A stretch of 64,000 bases of DNA. Source: Liolophura sinensis (Eukaryota; Mollusca; Polyplacophora; Chitonida; Chitonidae). The stretch is taken from NCBI RefSeq assembly GCF_032854445.1, contig NC_088295.1:95907805-95971804 (forward strand), given 5' to 3'. Both the position numbers and the translations under genes were made by a program. Within the stretch, counting starts at the first letter, position 1; each line of letters starts with the position of its first letter. Under the pieces are notes generated by a model. That model saw only the letters and a list, made by a program, of their open reading frames with translations. It did not search any database and had not been told where the DNA came from. Of the stretch, positions 34,301-49,300 are shown one piece after another.

Positions 34301-37300
34301 AAACTACTCATGGTTTTGAGAATGGACATTTGTTAGATATTGTGTCATTAGTAACAACATCATTCAGTAGGCCTCCAGGCATACATGGGAAGGTCTTCCA
34401 GTGACCTGCAGATGCTCGTTGGTGGGGGTTTTTTTTAGGTCTGCCTGGTTCGTCCCACCGTAATGACTTGAAACACCAATTAAAATTAAAGCTGTTATCC
34501 AACATCGTTACAGGGGTCCACACCACTAGCCTTTTATCACTTCTGGTAGCCTGATGTCCATACAGTTCATGATAATGGGGAAAAAATGTAAAAAAAACAA
34601 AATTGAAGTGAAATGTACTGGATTGAACCTTTGATCTTTGGTTGATAGCCGAGGACAACATGCAGTAAGAATGCATTGTTGCAAAGTTGGTTAGGGAGAG
34701 CAAAAGGCAGAAAGAATACATTGTTATAGAATGATGCCCGTTCAGAATGGTAAACTGCAGTGAATGTTTTCATGCATTCTAGTATAAAGCTACTGTGTAA
34801 TTTACATAGGACGGTTTGGTCCTATTGGTCCAAAAAAATTTTTGGTGGTTTTTTTGGTCATAACATGAAAACAACTCAAAGTACAAAAATGATTATTGCA
34901 GAATTGTAATCGTGATGTCAAGGGGCACAAGTTATTGTCCTTGTTTATTGATTTTAGGCAGTTTGAAAAACTGACCTACTTTTGTGCCAAGTTCTTTGGT
35001 CAGTTTTGGCCTTATTTGCATACCAGAATGAAAGTTTTTACAATCTGGGTTGGGCGATCCACCTAAAACCGTAAACAAAAAGTTTACTTCGATAGGTTTA
35101 GCCGTTTTGGAGAAGATGATAAAAGAGCACGAAATGTCAAAAGTTGCTCCATTTGTTCCTCATTGAGACTCGAAAGTTTGTTTTTTCTATTGTTACCAGT
35201 TTTCGAGATATTGCAATTTTACGAGTTGACTAATAATAATAATAATAATAATAATCCAAACGATTTCAACAGGTGTTCCTCTAGGATGCTAGTGTTGACC
35301 CTCATAATCCAAACGATTTCAATAGGTGTTCCTCTAGGATACTAGTGTTGACCCCTCATAATCCAAACGATTTCAATAGGTGTTCCTCTAGGATGCTAGT
35401 GTTGACCCCTCATAATCCAAACGATTTCAATAGGTGTTCCTCTAGGATGCTAGTGTTGACCCCTCATAATCCAAACGATTTCAATAAATGTTCCTCTAGG
35501 ATGCTAGTGTTGACCCCTCATAATCCAAACGATTTCAACAGGTGTTCCTCTAGGATGCTAGTGTTGACCCCTCATAATCCAAACGATTTCAAGAGGTGTT
35601 CCTCTAGGATACTAGTGTTGACCCCTCATAATCCAAACGATTTCAATAGGTGTTCCTCTAGGATACCAGTGTTGACCCCTCATAATCCTAACGATTTCAA
35701 TAGGTGTTCCTCTAGGATACTAGCGTAGATCCCTAATAATCCGAACGTTTTGAATAGGTGTTCCTCTAGGATACTAGCGTAGACCCCTCATAATCCAAAC
35801 GATTTGAATAGGTGTTCCTCTAGGATACTAGCGTAGACCCCTCATAATCCAAACGATTTCAATAGGTGTTCCTCTAGGATACTAGCGTAGACCCCTCATA
35901 ATCCAAACAATTTCAATAGGTGTCCCTCTAGGATACTAGTGTAAATAAATAATTCCTTAGACTAGACCTTGCATGTCCTCAAACGTAAATACCTATGGTT
36001 AATAATAATACAGGTGCTAGAAAACGTAACCTGTAGGATGGTGGATTAGATAGGTGTATAATCCAAGATAAGCCTTACCACACATATCATAGATATTATT
36101 ATAGATGAAAACATTTAACTTAAATGCCACTGATGTACACATTGTGACAAATGTCATAGATGCAAACTTTCTGACATAAATGATGTTGATGTACACATTC
36201 TGGCATTAATGTCATAGATGTACATAGTCTGACATAAATGTCGTAGATGTACACAGTCTGACATAAACGTCGTAGATGTACACTTTCTGCCATTAATGTC
36301 GTAGATGTACACTTTCTGGCATGAATGTCGTAGATGTACACTTTCTGGCATAAATGTCGTAGATGTACACATTTTGGCATTAATGTCGTAGATGTACACA
36401 TTCTGGCATATACTTCGCAGATGTACACTTTCTGACATAAAGTTCATAGATGTACACTTTCTGACATAAATGTCGTAGATGTACACTTTCTGACATGAAT
36501 GTTGTAGATGTTCACTTCTGACATAAATGTCGTAGATGTTCACTTCTGACATAAATGTCGTAGATATACACTTTCTGACAAATGTTGTAGATGTACACAT
36601 TCTGACAAATGCCGTAGATGTACACTTTCTAACATAAATGTCGTAGATGTACACTTTCTGATATAAATGTCATAGATGTACTTTCCACCATAAGTGTCGT
36701 ACATGTACACTTTCTGACATAAATGTCATAGATGTACACTTTCTGACATAAGTGTTGTACATGTGCACATTCAGACATAAATGTTATAGATGTACACTTT
36801 CTGACATAAATGTCATAGATGTCACACTATGTAAGACATTTATGTACTAAAACCATAACAGCAACCCAAACAATTTGCATTTGCCCTGTATCCTTCTCTC
36901 GGCTCAAAAGCGAATCCAGCTCTTTTGGTCACATTTATGTAGAAAGGATGCACAAAGCTATGTTAAAATCACAAGTACTTTCTGTTTGAAACAACCTTGC
37001 AAAACTGAATATAAACAAAAATTGTGTTGTCCAGTATAGTGCTGAGTGTTGTGTGGTGTTTGTATTTGTAGATGTCTGGGCTGGAGCTAGAGAGAGACCA
37101 GATCCTGGAGATGGCTTGTATTGTGACAGATGCTGACCTGAATATCGTGGCTGAGGTTCTCTTTGCCTTATCCTACTAGATACTCCGGTGTTAGGCTACA
37201 TAGTATAGCCAAGCTTTCAGCGAACCTCACATATCACTCTATAACTTAATTATGATTATCTAAGACAGTCACTCGTTCCCAACATGCTTAATGTGCTATC

Positions 37301-40300
37301 TCTGCACCTTACAGAAACAGCTAGAATCTCTGGTGATTCGTTTGTAGCTTAATGTTGATCCACGCGTAGTGTCATGATTATCAATTCGCAGGAAATTCTA
37401 AAGTGTTGTAATTAAGTTAGTCTCATATCATCACATGATGTCAGACAGCCTCTGGTCTCCTGTCCATGTGTAGAATACCCCCTGATGTCAGACAGCCTCT
37501 GGTCTCCTGTCCCTGTGTAGAATACCCCCTGATGTCAGACAGCCTCTGGTCTCCTGTCCATGTGTAGAACATCCCCTGATGTCAGACAGCCCCTGGTCTC
37601 CTGTCCATGTGTAGAACATCCCCTCATGTCAGACAGCCTCTGGTCTCCTGTCCCTGTGTAGAACATCCCCTGATGTCAGACAGCCTCTGGTCTCCTGTCC
37701 ATGTGTAGAACATCCCCTCATGTCAGACAGCCTCGGGTCTCCCGTCCCTGTGTAGAATACCCCCTGATGTCAGACAGCCTCTGGTCTCCTGTCCATGTGT
37801 AGAACATCCCCTCATGTCAGACAGCCTCTGGTCTCCTGTCCATGTGTAGAATACCCCCTGATGTCAGACAGTCTCTGGTCTCCTGTTCATGTGTAGAACA
37901 TCCCCTCATGTCAGACAGCCTCTGGTCTCCTGTCCATGTGTAGAACATCCCCTCATGTCAGACAGCCTCGGGTCTCCTGTCCATGTGTAGAATACCCCCT
38001 TATGTCAGACAGTCTCTGGTCTCCTGTTCATGTGTAGAACATCCCCTCATGTCAGACAGCCTCTGGTCTCCTGTCCATGTGTAGAATACCCCCTGATGTC
38101 AGACAGTCTCTGGTCTCCTGTCCATGTGTAGAACATCCCCTCATGTCAGACAGCCTCGGGTCTCCCGTCCCTGTGTAGAATACCCCCTGATGTCAGACAG
38201 CCTTTGGTTTCCTGTCCCTGTGCAGAACACCCCCTCATGTCAGACAGCCTCTGGTCTCCTGTCCATGTGTAGAACACACCCTGATGTCAGACAGCCTCCC
38301 CGTCCTTAATGACAGGTGTCCTCTGGTCTCCTGTCCCTGTGTAGAACACCTCCTGATGTCAGACAACCTCTGGTCTCCCGTCCCTGTGTAGAACAATCTG
38401 TGATGTCAGACAGCTACTGGTCTCCTATCCCTGTGTAGAACACCCCTCATGTCAGACAGCCTCATCGCCCCTAATGACAGATATATCGTCTGTTCTCCCG
38501 TCTCTGTGTAGAACACACCCTGATGTCAGACAGCCTCTGATCTCCTGTCCCCATGTAGAACACCCCCTGATGTCAGACAGTCTCCCCGCCCCAAATGACA
38601 GGTTGCGTCTTGTCTCCCATCCCTGTGTAGAACACACCCTGATGTGAGACGGCCACTGATCTCCCGTCCTTGTGTAGAACACCCCCTGATGTCAGACAAC
38701 CTCTGGTCTCCTGTCCCTGTGTTGAACACCCCCTGATTTCAGACTGCCTCTGATCTCCTGTCCCTGTGTAGAATACCCCCTGATGTCAGACAGCCCCTGA
38801 TCTCCTGTCCCTGTGTAGAACACCCCCTGATGTCAGACAGCCCCTGGTCTCCTGTCCATGTGTAGAACATCCCCTCATGTCAGACAGCCTCTGGTCTCCT
38901 GTCCCTGTGTAGAACATCCCCTGATGTCAGACAGCCTCTGGTCTCCTGTCCATGTGTAGAACATCCCCTCATGTCAGACAGCCTCGGGTCTCCCGTCCCT
39001 GTGTAGAATACCCCCTGATGTCAGACAGCCTCTGGTCTCCTGTCCATGTGTAGAACATCCCCTCATGTCAGACAGCCTCTGGTCTCCTGTCCATGTGTAG
39101 AATACCCCCTGATGTCAGAAAGTCTCTGGTCTCCTGTTCATGTGTAGAACATCCCCTCATGTCAGACAGCCTCTGGTCTCCTGTCCATGTGTAGAATACC
39201 CCCTGATATCAGACAGTCTCTGGTCTCCTGTTCATGTGTAGAACATCCCCTCATGTCAGACAGCCTCTGGTCTCCTGTCCATGTGTAGAATACCCCCTGA
39301 TGTCAGACAGTCTCTGGTCTCCTGTCCATGTGTAGAACATCCCCTCATGTCAGACAGCCTCGGGTCTCCCGTCCCTGTGTAGAATACCCCCTGATGTCAG
39401 ACAGCCTTTGGTTTCCTGTCCCTGTGCAGAACACCCCCTCATGTCAGACAGCCTCTGGTCTCCTGTCCCTGTGTAGAACACACCCTGATGTCAGACAGCC
39501 TCCCCGTCCTTAATGACAGGTGTCCTCTGGTCTCCTGTCCCTGTGTAGAACACCTCCTGATGTCAGACAACCTCTGGTCTCCCGTCCCTGTGTAGAACAA
39601 TCTGTGATGTCAGACAGCCTCTGGTCTCCTATCCCTGTGTAGAACACCCCTCATGTCAGACAGCCTCATCGCCCCTAATGACAGATATATCGTCTGTTCT
39701 CCCGTCTCTGTGTAGAACACACCCTGATGTCAGACAGCCTCTGATCTCCTGTCCCCATGTAGAACACCCCCTGATGTCAGACAGTCTCCCCGCCCCAAAT
39801 GACAGGTTGCGTCTTGTCTCCCATCCCTGTGTAGAACACACCCTGATGTGAGACGGCCACTGATCTCCCGTCCTTGTGTAGAACACCCCCTGATGTCAGA
39901 CAACCTCTGGTCTCCTGTCCCTGTGTTGAACACCCCCTGATTTCAGACTGCCTCTGATCTCCTGTCCCTGTGTAGAACACCCCCTGATGTCAGACAGCCT
40001 CTGGTCTCCTGTCCGTGTGTAGAACACCCCCTGATGTCAGACAACCTCTGGTCTCCTGTTCCTGTGTACAGGGCTCTCAGTGTTTCTATATTTCCTATAT
40101 ATTCCTATATTTTTGACAGCCCCCTATAATTTTCTGTATTTTGAAAAAAATCTCTGAGAATTCCAATATTTCCACTCAATTTTACGTCTAGTCTTGCTGC
40201 TGCTTTTGCTTGCTTATCGTTTGAAGCGTCGTGCACAACCCTCCCTGGTTGCCTATTGATGTTGAGATGGTATTGGCTGTCAGTTCACCTCACATATTGC

Positions 40301-43300
40301 ACTGATGGCTCACAGGAAGAACAAGAGCAAATTAAGGTGAGCTTTACTGTTCCTTTTCTGTTCTTGGCAAGGCTTGCACACTGGCCCCATGATGAATACG
40401 TAGGTCACCATGTCTGAGGGCTCTGAAGTTTTTATTTCATAAATATGATCATGTTGGTTTGAAATAAATGAATGTGTGTGCCATTTTGTCACCCATAGAC
40501 TCAACCTGACAGAAAGTGAGATTCCAGCATGCCACATTTTGTCACCCATAGACTCAACCTGACAGAAAGTGAGATTCCAGTGTGCCACATTTTGTCACCC
40601 ATAGACTCAACCTGACAGAAAGTGGGATTCCAGCATGCCACATTTTGTCACCCATAGACTCAACCTAACAGAAAGTGAGGCCTCTCTCACCGTTGTAACG
40701 ATTGTCACCGTTCAATTAATATTGAATCTGAGTCTTTAGTCTTTCAGTAATAAAACTGAGTTTTTCACAATTTCAAATTTGGTTTTGCCAAGTCATCTCG
40801 GTTAATAAAAAAACCAGTGGAAATCCACCCTGAACCAAGGAGACACTGCTGTCACATGGTTGAAATACTGCTAAGTACGGCGTTAAACACTCACTCACTC
40901 ACTCATGATGTGGTGCCACTTCCAACCAGAACCTGCATAATGGTTTTGGAAGAGGAGTAGATGTATATTGAGGAGTTGGCCATAGATGTGTTTTACTGGT
41001 TTAAAGTAGAGCAGTAAAACACAAGGATTACACAGCCATTCAGGTTTGTCTAGATCTCCAAGAGCATGCGTTCCTGTGGCATGGAATGTCTATGGCTAAG
41101 CCGCCACCCAGTGATTAAAAGGCTTATTGGGCAGTTGACAGGCCTCAACAAGTATTTCTTGGAACTTCCGAAGAAGGACAAACAAGAGGAAAACAATCCT
41201 AGATACTTGTGAAGAAAGTTGCAGGCAATAGACATGCTTGTGAAAATGTGTTGTTACTCAAGTCCTACTCAGATTTCTGAAACCTTAGCTTGTGGCAGAG
41301 AAAGATGGAGATCAGTTGATGGCAATTGATGTCTCTGACAGCAGTAACCAACTTTCACACTCAAGCATGGAAAGTGTAGACCCAATCAGAAAGCAACTCT
41401 CCAAGCTACCTCGTGATCAGAGGAAGGCCCCTTTAAGGAACATGTAGAAGTTTTGTGTGGTTGTATGTGAGTATCTGCTTTAAAAATTGGCTTTCAAGAA
41501 CACACTGCTGAAGGACTTGAGCTGTTTGCACCCTGTTATGAATAAGGAATCTTCCACTTTGGGAATGATAAGAAGAATTGGTAGATAGCTACAGCATGTG
41601 GTAGGTGACCATGAAATAGCATCTGTGACAGATGAGTGGAAGCTGCGCCAAGCTCAAGATGTACCAAAGGACTAGTATGAAAACAACAGTGGGGAGCCAG
41701 TGCGAGTTGATAACTATTGGAAATGGGTGCTAACATTGAAAACATCAACAAGTAATGTCATGTTTTCAACTCTGCCCAAACTAGTAAAAACTACCTTATC
41801 GCTTGCTCACGGAAATGCGGATCTCTAGCGGGGATTTTCAGTCAGCAAAAAGGTGTTGGCAAAAGATTGCACTTTGTGTTGCGTGAAAGAAAAGCAAAAG
41901 CTGTCCCTGTAAGAGAGAGAGAAGGAATGTCTGCAGACTCTGTGTCCCAAAATTTGTTTTCTGAATTCAGTGAAAAGTTTGCAAAGGCAGTAAAAGAGAA
42001 GACTACACACAGTTGTCCATTGCACAGTTGTGATTAACAGCACAAAAACCAAGATGAAGGATGTGAACAAAGATCCAGAAAAGCTTGGAAATGAACAACT
42101 GGATGTTGACCTATGTCACTTTTTGACGTTAAAGCATAGCAAGCCAAAACCTCTTATTATGTGCTGTCAGTTTTACAGTTAATATTAAACAAATATCTGA
42201 TTTTCCCAGTTTCTTGGTGTGAGGAGTTATTTTGTGTATTGCATACAAATTTATGGAGCTGCCGCAAATAATCATTTCACACATTATTTTGTATGTTTTC
42301 TCTGTTAGAATTATCATTTTACTGGCATAACAATGCATGGTTTAATTATTTATGCATCATTTCCTTGCCTTGTTAGTAAACAGTCAGAAACAGGTGTGAA
42401 TGTTTCTTACAATGTAATTGTGCATTTGTCATTCATATCCTGCATTCATACAAGATAATATTTTGTCTTATCTCACTCCATGTGCGTGATTCATACAATG
42501 AAACTTGTAATGAGTACGTTATTAGTGTATGTTAACCCATGTGGTTAAATAAAAGCACTTTGTCTTGCTTACAGGTGTGAACTGTTTGCCAGTACCATTT
42601 CAACGTTGGTAAGTTACTCAAGCCACTTGGGTTGTGTTATTCAGGTAAGTTTATAAATAGTTCAGATTCATAATGCTTGTTAACAGTTTTCATATATTTC
42701 CTATAATTCAGTAAAAAATATCCTACATTTTTATCAAAAACTTACTATATTTTTTCCTAGATTTTGGAAGGAGAGTGCTGAAAGCCCAATGTGTAGAATA
42801 TCCTCACCCCAAATGTCAGGCAGCCTCTGATCTCCTGTCCCCGTGTATCACACCCCCTGATGTCAGACAGCCTCTGGTCTCCTGTCCCTGTGTAGAACAC
42901 CCCCTGATGTCAGGCAGCCTCTGATCTCCTGTCCCCGTGTAGAACACCCCCTGATGTCAGGCAGCCTCTGATCTCCTGTCCCCGTGTAGAACACCCCCTG
43001 ATGTCAGGCAGCCTCTGGTCTCCTGTCCCCGTGTAGAACACCCACTGATGTCAGACAGCCTCTGGTCTCCTGTCCCCGTGTAGAACACCCCCTGATGTCA
43101 GACAGCCTCTGGTCTCCTGTCCCTGTGTAGAACACCCACTGATGTCAGACAGCCTCTGGTCTCCTGTCCCCGTGTAGAACACCCCAAATGTCAGGCAGCC
43201 TCTGATCTCCTGTCCCCGTGTAGAACACCCCCTGATGTCAGACAGCCTCTGGTCTCCTGTCCCCGTGTAGAACACCCCAAATGTCAGGCAGCCTCTGATC

Positions 43301-46300
43301 TCCTGTCCCTGTGTAGAACACCCCCAAATGTCAGGCAGCCTCTGATCTCCTGTCTCTGTGTAGAACACCCCCTGATGTCAGGCAGCCTCTGATCTCCTGT
43401 CCCCGTGTAGAACACCCCAAATGTCAGGCAGCCTCTGATCTCCTGTCCCCGTGTAGAACACCCCCTGATGTCAGACAGCCTCTGATCTCCTGTCCCTGTG
43501 TAGAACACACCCCAAATGTCAGGCAGCCTCTGATCTCCTGTCCCCGTGTAGAACACCCCCTGATGTCAGGCAGCCTCTGGTCTCCTGTCTCTGTGTAGAA
43601 CACCCCCTGATGTCAGGCAGCCTCTGATCTCCTGTCCCCGTGTATCACACCCCCTGATGTCAGACAGCCTCTGGTCTCCTGTCCCCGTGTAGAACACCCC
43701 CTGATGTCAGGCAGCCTCTGATCTCCTGTCCCCGTGTAGAACACCCCCTGATGTCAGGCAGCCTCTGATCTCCTGTCCCCGTGTAGAACACCCACTGATG
43801 TCAGACAGCCTCTGGTCTCCTGTCCCCGTGTGGAACACCCCCTGATGTCAGACAGCCTCTGGTCTCCTGTCCCTGTGTAGAACACCCACTGATGTCAGAC
43901 AGCCTCTGGTCTCCTGTCCCCATGTAGAACACCCCAAATGTCAGGCAGCCTCTGATCTCCTGTCCCCGTGTAGAACACCCCCTGATGTCAGACAGCCTCT
44001 GGTCTCCTGTCCCCGTGTAGAACACCCCAAATGTCAGGCAGCCTCTGATCTCCTGTCCCTGTGTAGAACACCCCAAATGTCAGGCAGCCTCTGATCTCCT
44101 GTCCCCGTGTAGAACACCCCCTGATGTCAGACAGCCTCTGATCTCCTGTCCCCATGTAGAACACCCCCTGATGTCAGACAGCCTCTGTTCTCCCGTCTCT
44201 GTGTAGAACACCCCCTGATGTCAGGCAGCCTCTGATCTCCTGTTCCTGTGTAGAACACCCCCTGATGTCAGGCAGCCTCTGATCTCCTGTCCCCGTGTAG
44301 AACACCCCCTGATGTCAGACAGCCTCTGATCTCCTGTCCCCGTGTAGAACACCCCCTGATGTCAGACAGCCTCTGGTCTCCTGTCCCCGTGTAGAACACA
44401 CCCTGATGTCAGGCAGCCTCTGATCTCCTGTCCCCGTGTAGAACACCCCCTGATGTCAGGCAGCCTCTGGTCTCCTGTCCCCGTGTAGAACACCCCCTGA
44501 TGTCAGGCAGCCTCTGGTCTCCTGTCCCCGTGTAGAACACCCCCTGATGTCAGGCAGCCTCTGGTCTCCTGTCCCTGTGTAGAACACCCACTGATGTCAG
44601 ACAGCCTCTGGTCTCCTGTCCCCGTGTAGAACACCCCAAATGTCAGGCAGCCTCTGATCTCCTGTCCCCTTGTAGAACAACCCCTGATGTCAGACAGCCT
44701 CTGGTCTCCTGTCCCCGTGTAGAACACCCCAAATGTCAGGCAGCCTCTGATCTCCTGTCCCTGTGTAGAACACCCCAAATGTCAGGGAGCCTCTGATCTC
44801 CTGTCCCCGTGTAGAACACCCCCTGATGTCAGACAGCCTCTGATCTCCTGTCCCTGTGTAGAACACCCCCTGATGTCAGACAGCCTCTGATCTCCTGACT
44901 CTGTGTAGAACACCCCCTGATGTCAGACAGCCTCTGTTCTCCCGTCTCTGTGTAGAACACCCCCTGATGTCAGGCAGCCTCTGATCTCCTGTTCCTGTGT
45001 AGAACACCCCCTGATGTCAGGCAGCGTCTGATCTCCTGTCCCCGTGTAGAACACCCCCTGATGTCAGACAGCCTCTGATCTCCTGTCCCCGTGTAGAACA
45101 CCCCCTGATGTCAGACAGCCTCTGGTCTCCTGTCTCTGTGCAGAACACACCCTGATGTCAGGCAGCCTCTGATCTCCTGTCCCCGTGTAGAACACCCCCT
45201 GATGTCAGACAGCCTCTGGTCTCCTGTCCCCGTGTAGAACACCCCCTGATGTCAGGCAGCCTCTGGTCTCCTGTCCCTGTGTAGAACACACCTTGGCCTG
45301 TGTAGAACACACCCTGATGGCAGACAGCCTCTGGTCTCCTGTCTCTGTGTAGAACACCCCCTGATGTCAGACAGCCTCTGATCTCCTGTCCCCATGTAGA
45401 ACACCCCCTGATGTCAGACAGCCTCTGATCTCCTGTGCCCGTGTAGAACACCCCCTGATGTCAGACAGCCTCTGATCTCCTGTCCCCGTGTAGAACACCC
45501 CCTGATGTCAGGTAGCCTCTGATCTCCTGTCCCCGTGTAGAACACCCCCTGATGTCAGACAGCCTCTGGTCTCCTGTCTCTGTGTAGAACACACCCTGAT
45601 GTCAGACAGCCTCTGGTCTCCTGTCCCTGTGTAGAACACACCTTGGCCTTTGTAGAACACACCCTGATGGCAGACAGCCTCTGGTCTCCTGCCCCTGTGT
45701 AGAAGACCCCTGATGTCAGACATCCTCTGTTCTCCCGTCTCTTTGTAGAACACCCCCTCATTTCAGACACCCTCTGGCCTCCTGTCCCTGTGTAGAACAC
45801 CCCTCATGTCAGACACCCTGTGGTCTCCTGTCTTTGTGTAGAACACTCCCTGATGTCAGAAGTCTGTGGTCTCCTTTCCCTGTGTAGAAGACCTCCTTGT
45901 ATCAGACACCCTCTGGTCTCCTATCCCTGTGTGGAACATCCCCTTACATCAGACAGCCTCTGGTCTCCTGTGTCTGTGTAGAATACCCCTTGATGTCAGA
46001 CAGCCTCTGGTCTCCTGTCCCTGTGTAGAACACCCCCTTATATCACACACCCTCTGGTCTCCTGCGCCTGTGTAGAATACCCCCTGATGTCAGAAGTCTC
46101 TGGTCTCCTGCGCCTGTGTAGAACACCCCCTGATGTCAGACAACCTCTGGTCTCCTGCCCCTGTGTAGAACATCCCCTGATGTCAGGCAGCCTCTGATCT
46201 CCTGTCCCCGTGTAGAACACCCCCTGATGTCAGGCAGCCTCTGATCTCCTGTCCCCGTGTAGAACACCCCCTGATGTCAGACAGCCTCTGGTCTCCTGTC

Positions 46301-49300
46301 TCTGTGTAGAACACACCCTGATGTCAGACAGCCTCTGGTCTCCTGTCCCTGTGTAGAACACACCTTGGCCTGTGTAGAACACACCCTGATGGCAGACAGC
46401 CTCTGGTCTCCTGTCCCTGTGTAGAAGACCCCTGATGTCAGACATCCTCTGTTCTCCTGTCTCTTTGTAGAACACCCCCTCATTTCAGACACCCTCTGGC
46501 CTCCTGTCCCTGTGTAGAACACCCCTCATGTCAGACACCCTGTGGTCTCCTGTCTTTGTGTAGAACACTCCCTGATGTCAGAAGTCTGTGGTCTCCTTTC
46601 CCTGTGTAGAAGACCTCCTTGTATCAGACACCCTCTGGTCTCCTATCCCTGTGTGGAACATCCCCTTACATTAGACAGCCTCTGGTCTCCTGTCTCTGTG
46701 TAGAATACCCCTTGATGTCAGACAGCCTCTGGTCTCCTGTCCCTGTGTAGAACACCCCCTTATATCACACACCCTCTGGTCTCCTGCGCCTGTGTAGAAT
46801 ACCCCCTGATGTCAGAAGTCTCTGGTCTCCTGCGCCTGTGTAGAATACCCCCTGATGTCAGACAACCTCTGGTCTCCTGCCCCTGTGTAGAACATCCCCT
46901 GATGTCAGACAGCCTCTTGTCTCCTGTCCTTGTGTAGACAGTAATGTCAACTGGCACGACCAGTTTTAGTCTAGTTCCATCTAGGCCTTACCAATAAAAA
47001 CAAACGGAACAAGTGAGACAGGCAACTTTTTCAAGCCAGCACAAGCAAACCTTGCATCACTGTGTAGAGCTGGCTGGTGCAGTTTGCTCTACATTAGCGT
47101 TCATTGTGCACCTCAGCGACCATTGTTCACCTGAGTTCTCATCGTTCACCTGAGCAACCATTGTTCACCTGAGCGACCATTGTGTAATTTGAGTGATCAT
47201 TTTTGTCATTCGTGAGTATTAGAGGAAGTATTTGATTGGTGTTTAATACTTTTCTCAGGAATTTTTCACTGATATGATGGTGGTCAGGTTTATGACTGGG
47301 ATCCCAGCTGGAACCCAGAGGAAGCCACCTGGCCTTGCCAGCAAAATATATTACACGAATATCAGTTAAGGAAATGCATTTATGACTGCATTGAAAATAG
47401 TGTATGTATATACATGTAAGATGTGAACTTTGAAGCATCCAAAATCAGTCAACACCTGAAATATGGCCATCCACACAGAGCTTTCTTAAGGTTTTGTCCA
47501 AAATCAGTCAGCACGTGAAGCATGGCTGTCCACACAGAGCTCTCTCATAGAGTTTTGTCCAACCATCAACCCGCACCTAAAACATGGCCGTCCACACAGA
47601 GCTCTCGTAGGGTTTTGTCTAAAATCAGTTTGCATCGGAAACATGGCCCTCCACACCGAGCTCTCCTAGGGATTTGTCCAAAATCAGTTTGCACCGGAAA
47701 CATGGCCGTCCACACAGAGCTCTCTCGTAGGGTTTTGTCCAAAATCAAACAGCACCTGAGACATGGCCCTGCACACAGAGCTCTTGTACATTTTTTTCCA
47801 AAATCAGTCAGCACCTGAACATGGCTGTCCACACAGAGCTCTCATAAGGTTTTGTCCAAAATCATTCAGTACCTAAAATATGGCTGTCCACACGAAGTTC
47901 TCATGGGGTTTTGCCCAAAATTAAACATCACCTGAGAAATGGCTGTCCACACAGAGCACTCGTAGAGTTTTGTCCAAACATCAATCAGCACTTGAAACAT
48001 GGCCGTCCACACAGAGCTCTCATAGGGTTTTGTCAAAAATCAGTCAGCACGTGAAGCATAGCTGTCCACACAGAGCTCTCTCGTAGAGTTTTGTCCAAAT
48101 ATCAACCCGCACCTAAAACATGGCCGTCCACACAGAGCTCTCATAGGGTTTTGTCCAAAATCAGTCAGCACGTGAAGCATAGCTGTCCACACAGAGCTCT
48201 CTCGTACAGTTTTGTCCAAACATCAACCTGCACCTAAAACATGGCCGTCCACACAGAGCTCTCGTAGCGTCCAAAATCAATCAGCACCTGATACATGTCC
48301 GTCCACACCTAGCTGTCAGAGGGTTTTGTCCAAGAATGATTCTAGGTTTCTTACTGGTCAGAGTATTTTCGAGAAACAGCACACAGTATGTTACTCGTGT
48401 AAATGTTGGTGATACAATGTTGACAACGTCCCTGTGTTTCTGGCCTGTGTGAATGTTGGTGATACATGTTGACAATATCCCTGTGTTTCTGCCTTGTGTA
48501 AATGTTGGTGATACATGTTGACAATATCCCTGTGTTTCTGGCTTGTGTAAGTGTTGGTGATACATGTTGACAATATCCCTGTGTTTCTGGCTTGTGTAAG
48601 TGTTGGTGATACATGTTGACAATGTCCCTGTGTTTCTGGCTTGTGTGAATGTTGGTGATACATGTTGACAATATCCCTGTGTTTCTGGCTTGTGTGAATG
48701 TTGGTGATACATGTTGACAATATCCCTGTGTTTCTGGCTTGTGTAAATGTTGGTGACACATGTTGACAATATCCCTGTGTTTCTGGCTTGTGTGAATGTT
48801 AGTGATACATGTTGACAATGGCCCTGTGTTTCTGGCTTGTGTAAATGTTGGTGACACATGTTGACAACGTCCCTGTGTTTCTGGCTTGTGTAAATGTTAG
48901 TGATACATGTTGACAATGGCCCTGTGTCTCTGGCTTGTGTAAATGTTGGGGATACATGTTGACAATGGCCCTGTGTCTCTGGCTTGTGTGATACATATTG
49001 ACAATATCCCAGTGTTTCTGGCTTGTGTAAATGTTGGTGATACATGTTGACAATGGCCCTGTGTTTCTGGCTTGTGTGATACATATTGACAATATCCCAG
49101 TGTTTTTGGCTTGTGTAAATGGTGGTGATACATGTTGACAATGTCCCTGTGTTTCTGGTGTGTGTAAATGTTGGGGATACATGTTGACAATGGCCCTGTG
49201 TTTCTGGTGTGTGTAAATGTTAGTTTATACATGTTGACAATGTCCCTGTGTTTCTGGCTTGTGTAAATGTTGGTGGTACATTTTGACAATATCCCTGTGT

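Larger units (their letters stand above)
40069..42789 (+). mobile_element. Degenerate hAT-like DNA transposon splitting the 47 bp array
   Basis: The insert starts cagggctctcag and ends ctgaaagcccaa, imperfect inverted termini in the style of hAT CAGGG ends, with tgtgta at both edges (ambiguous because the flanking array contains it). Plus-strand decayed coding can be read from about 41040 to 41960: [33 protein letters not shown], and [10 protein letters not shown] followed by a stop and RGFSV, like the hAT C-terminal dimerisation motif. Stops and frameshifts are frequent, so it is dead. Confidence 0.6.

Noticed and set aside
48281..49141. 286-codon minus-strand open frame, with other long frames to 49833
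   Set aside because: Read-through of the 49 bp array abutting REXO2 exon 3; the period-49 peptide pattern is the repeat.
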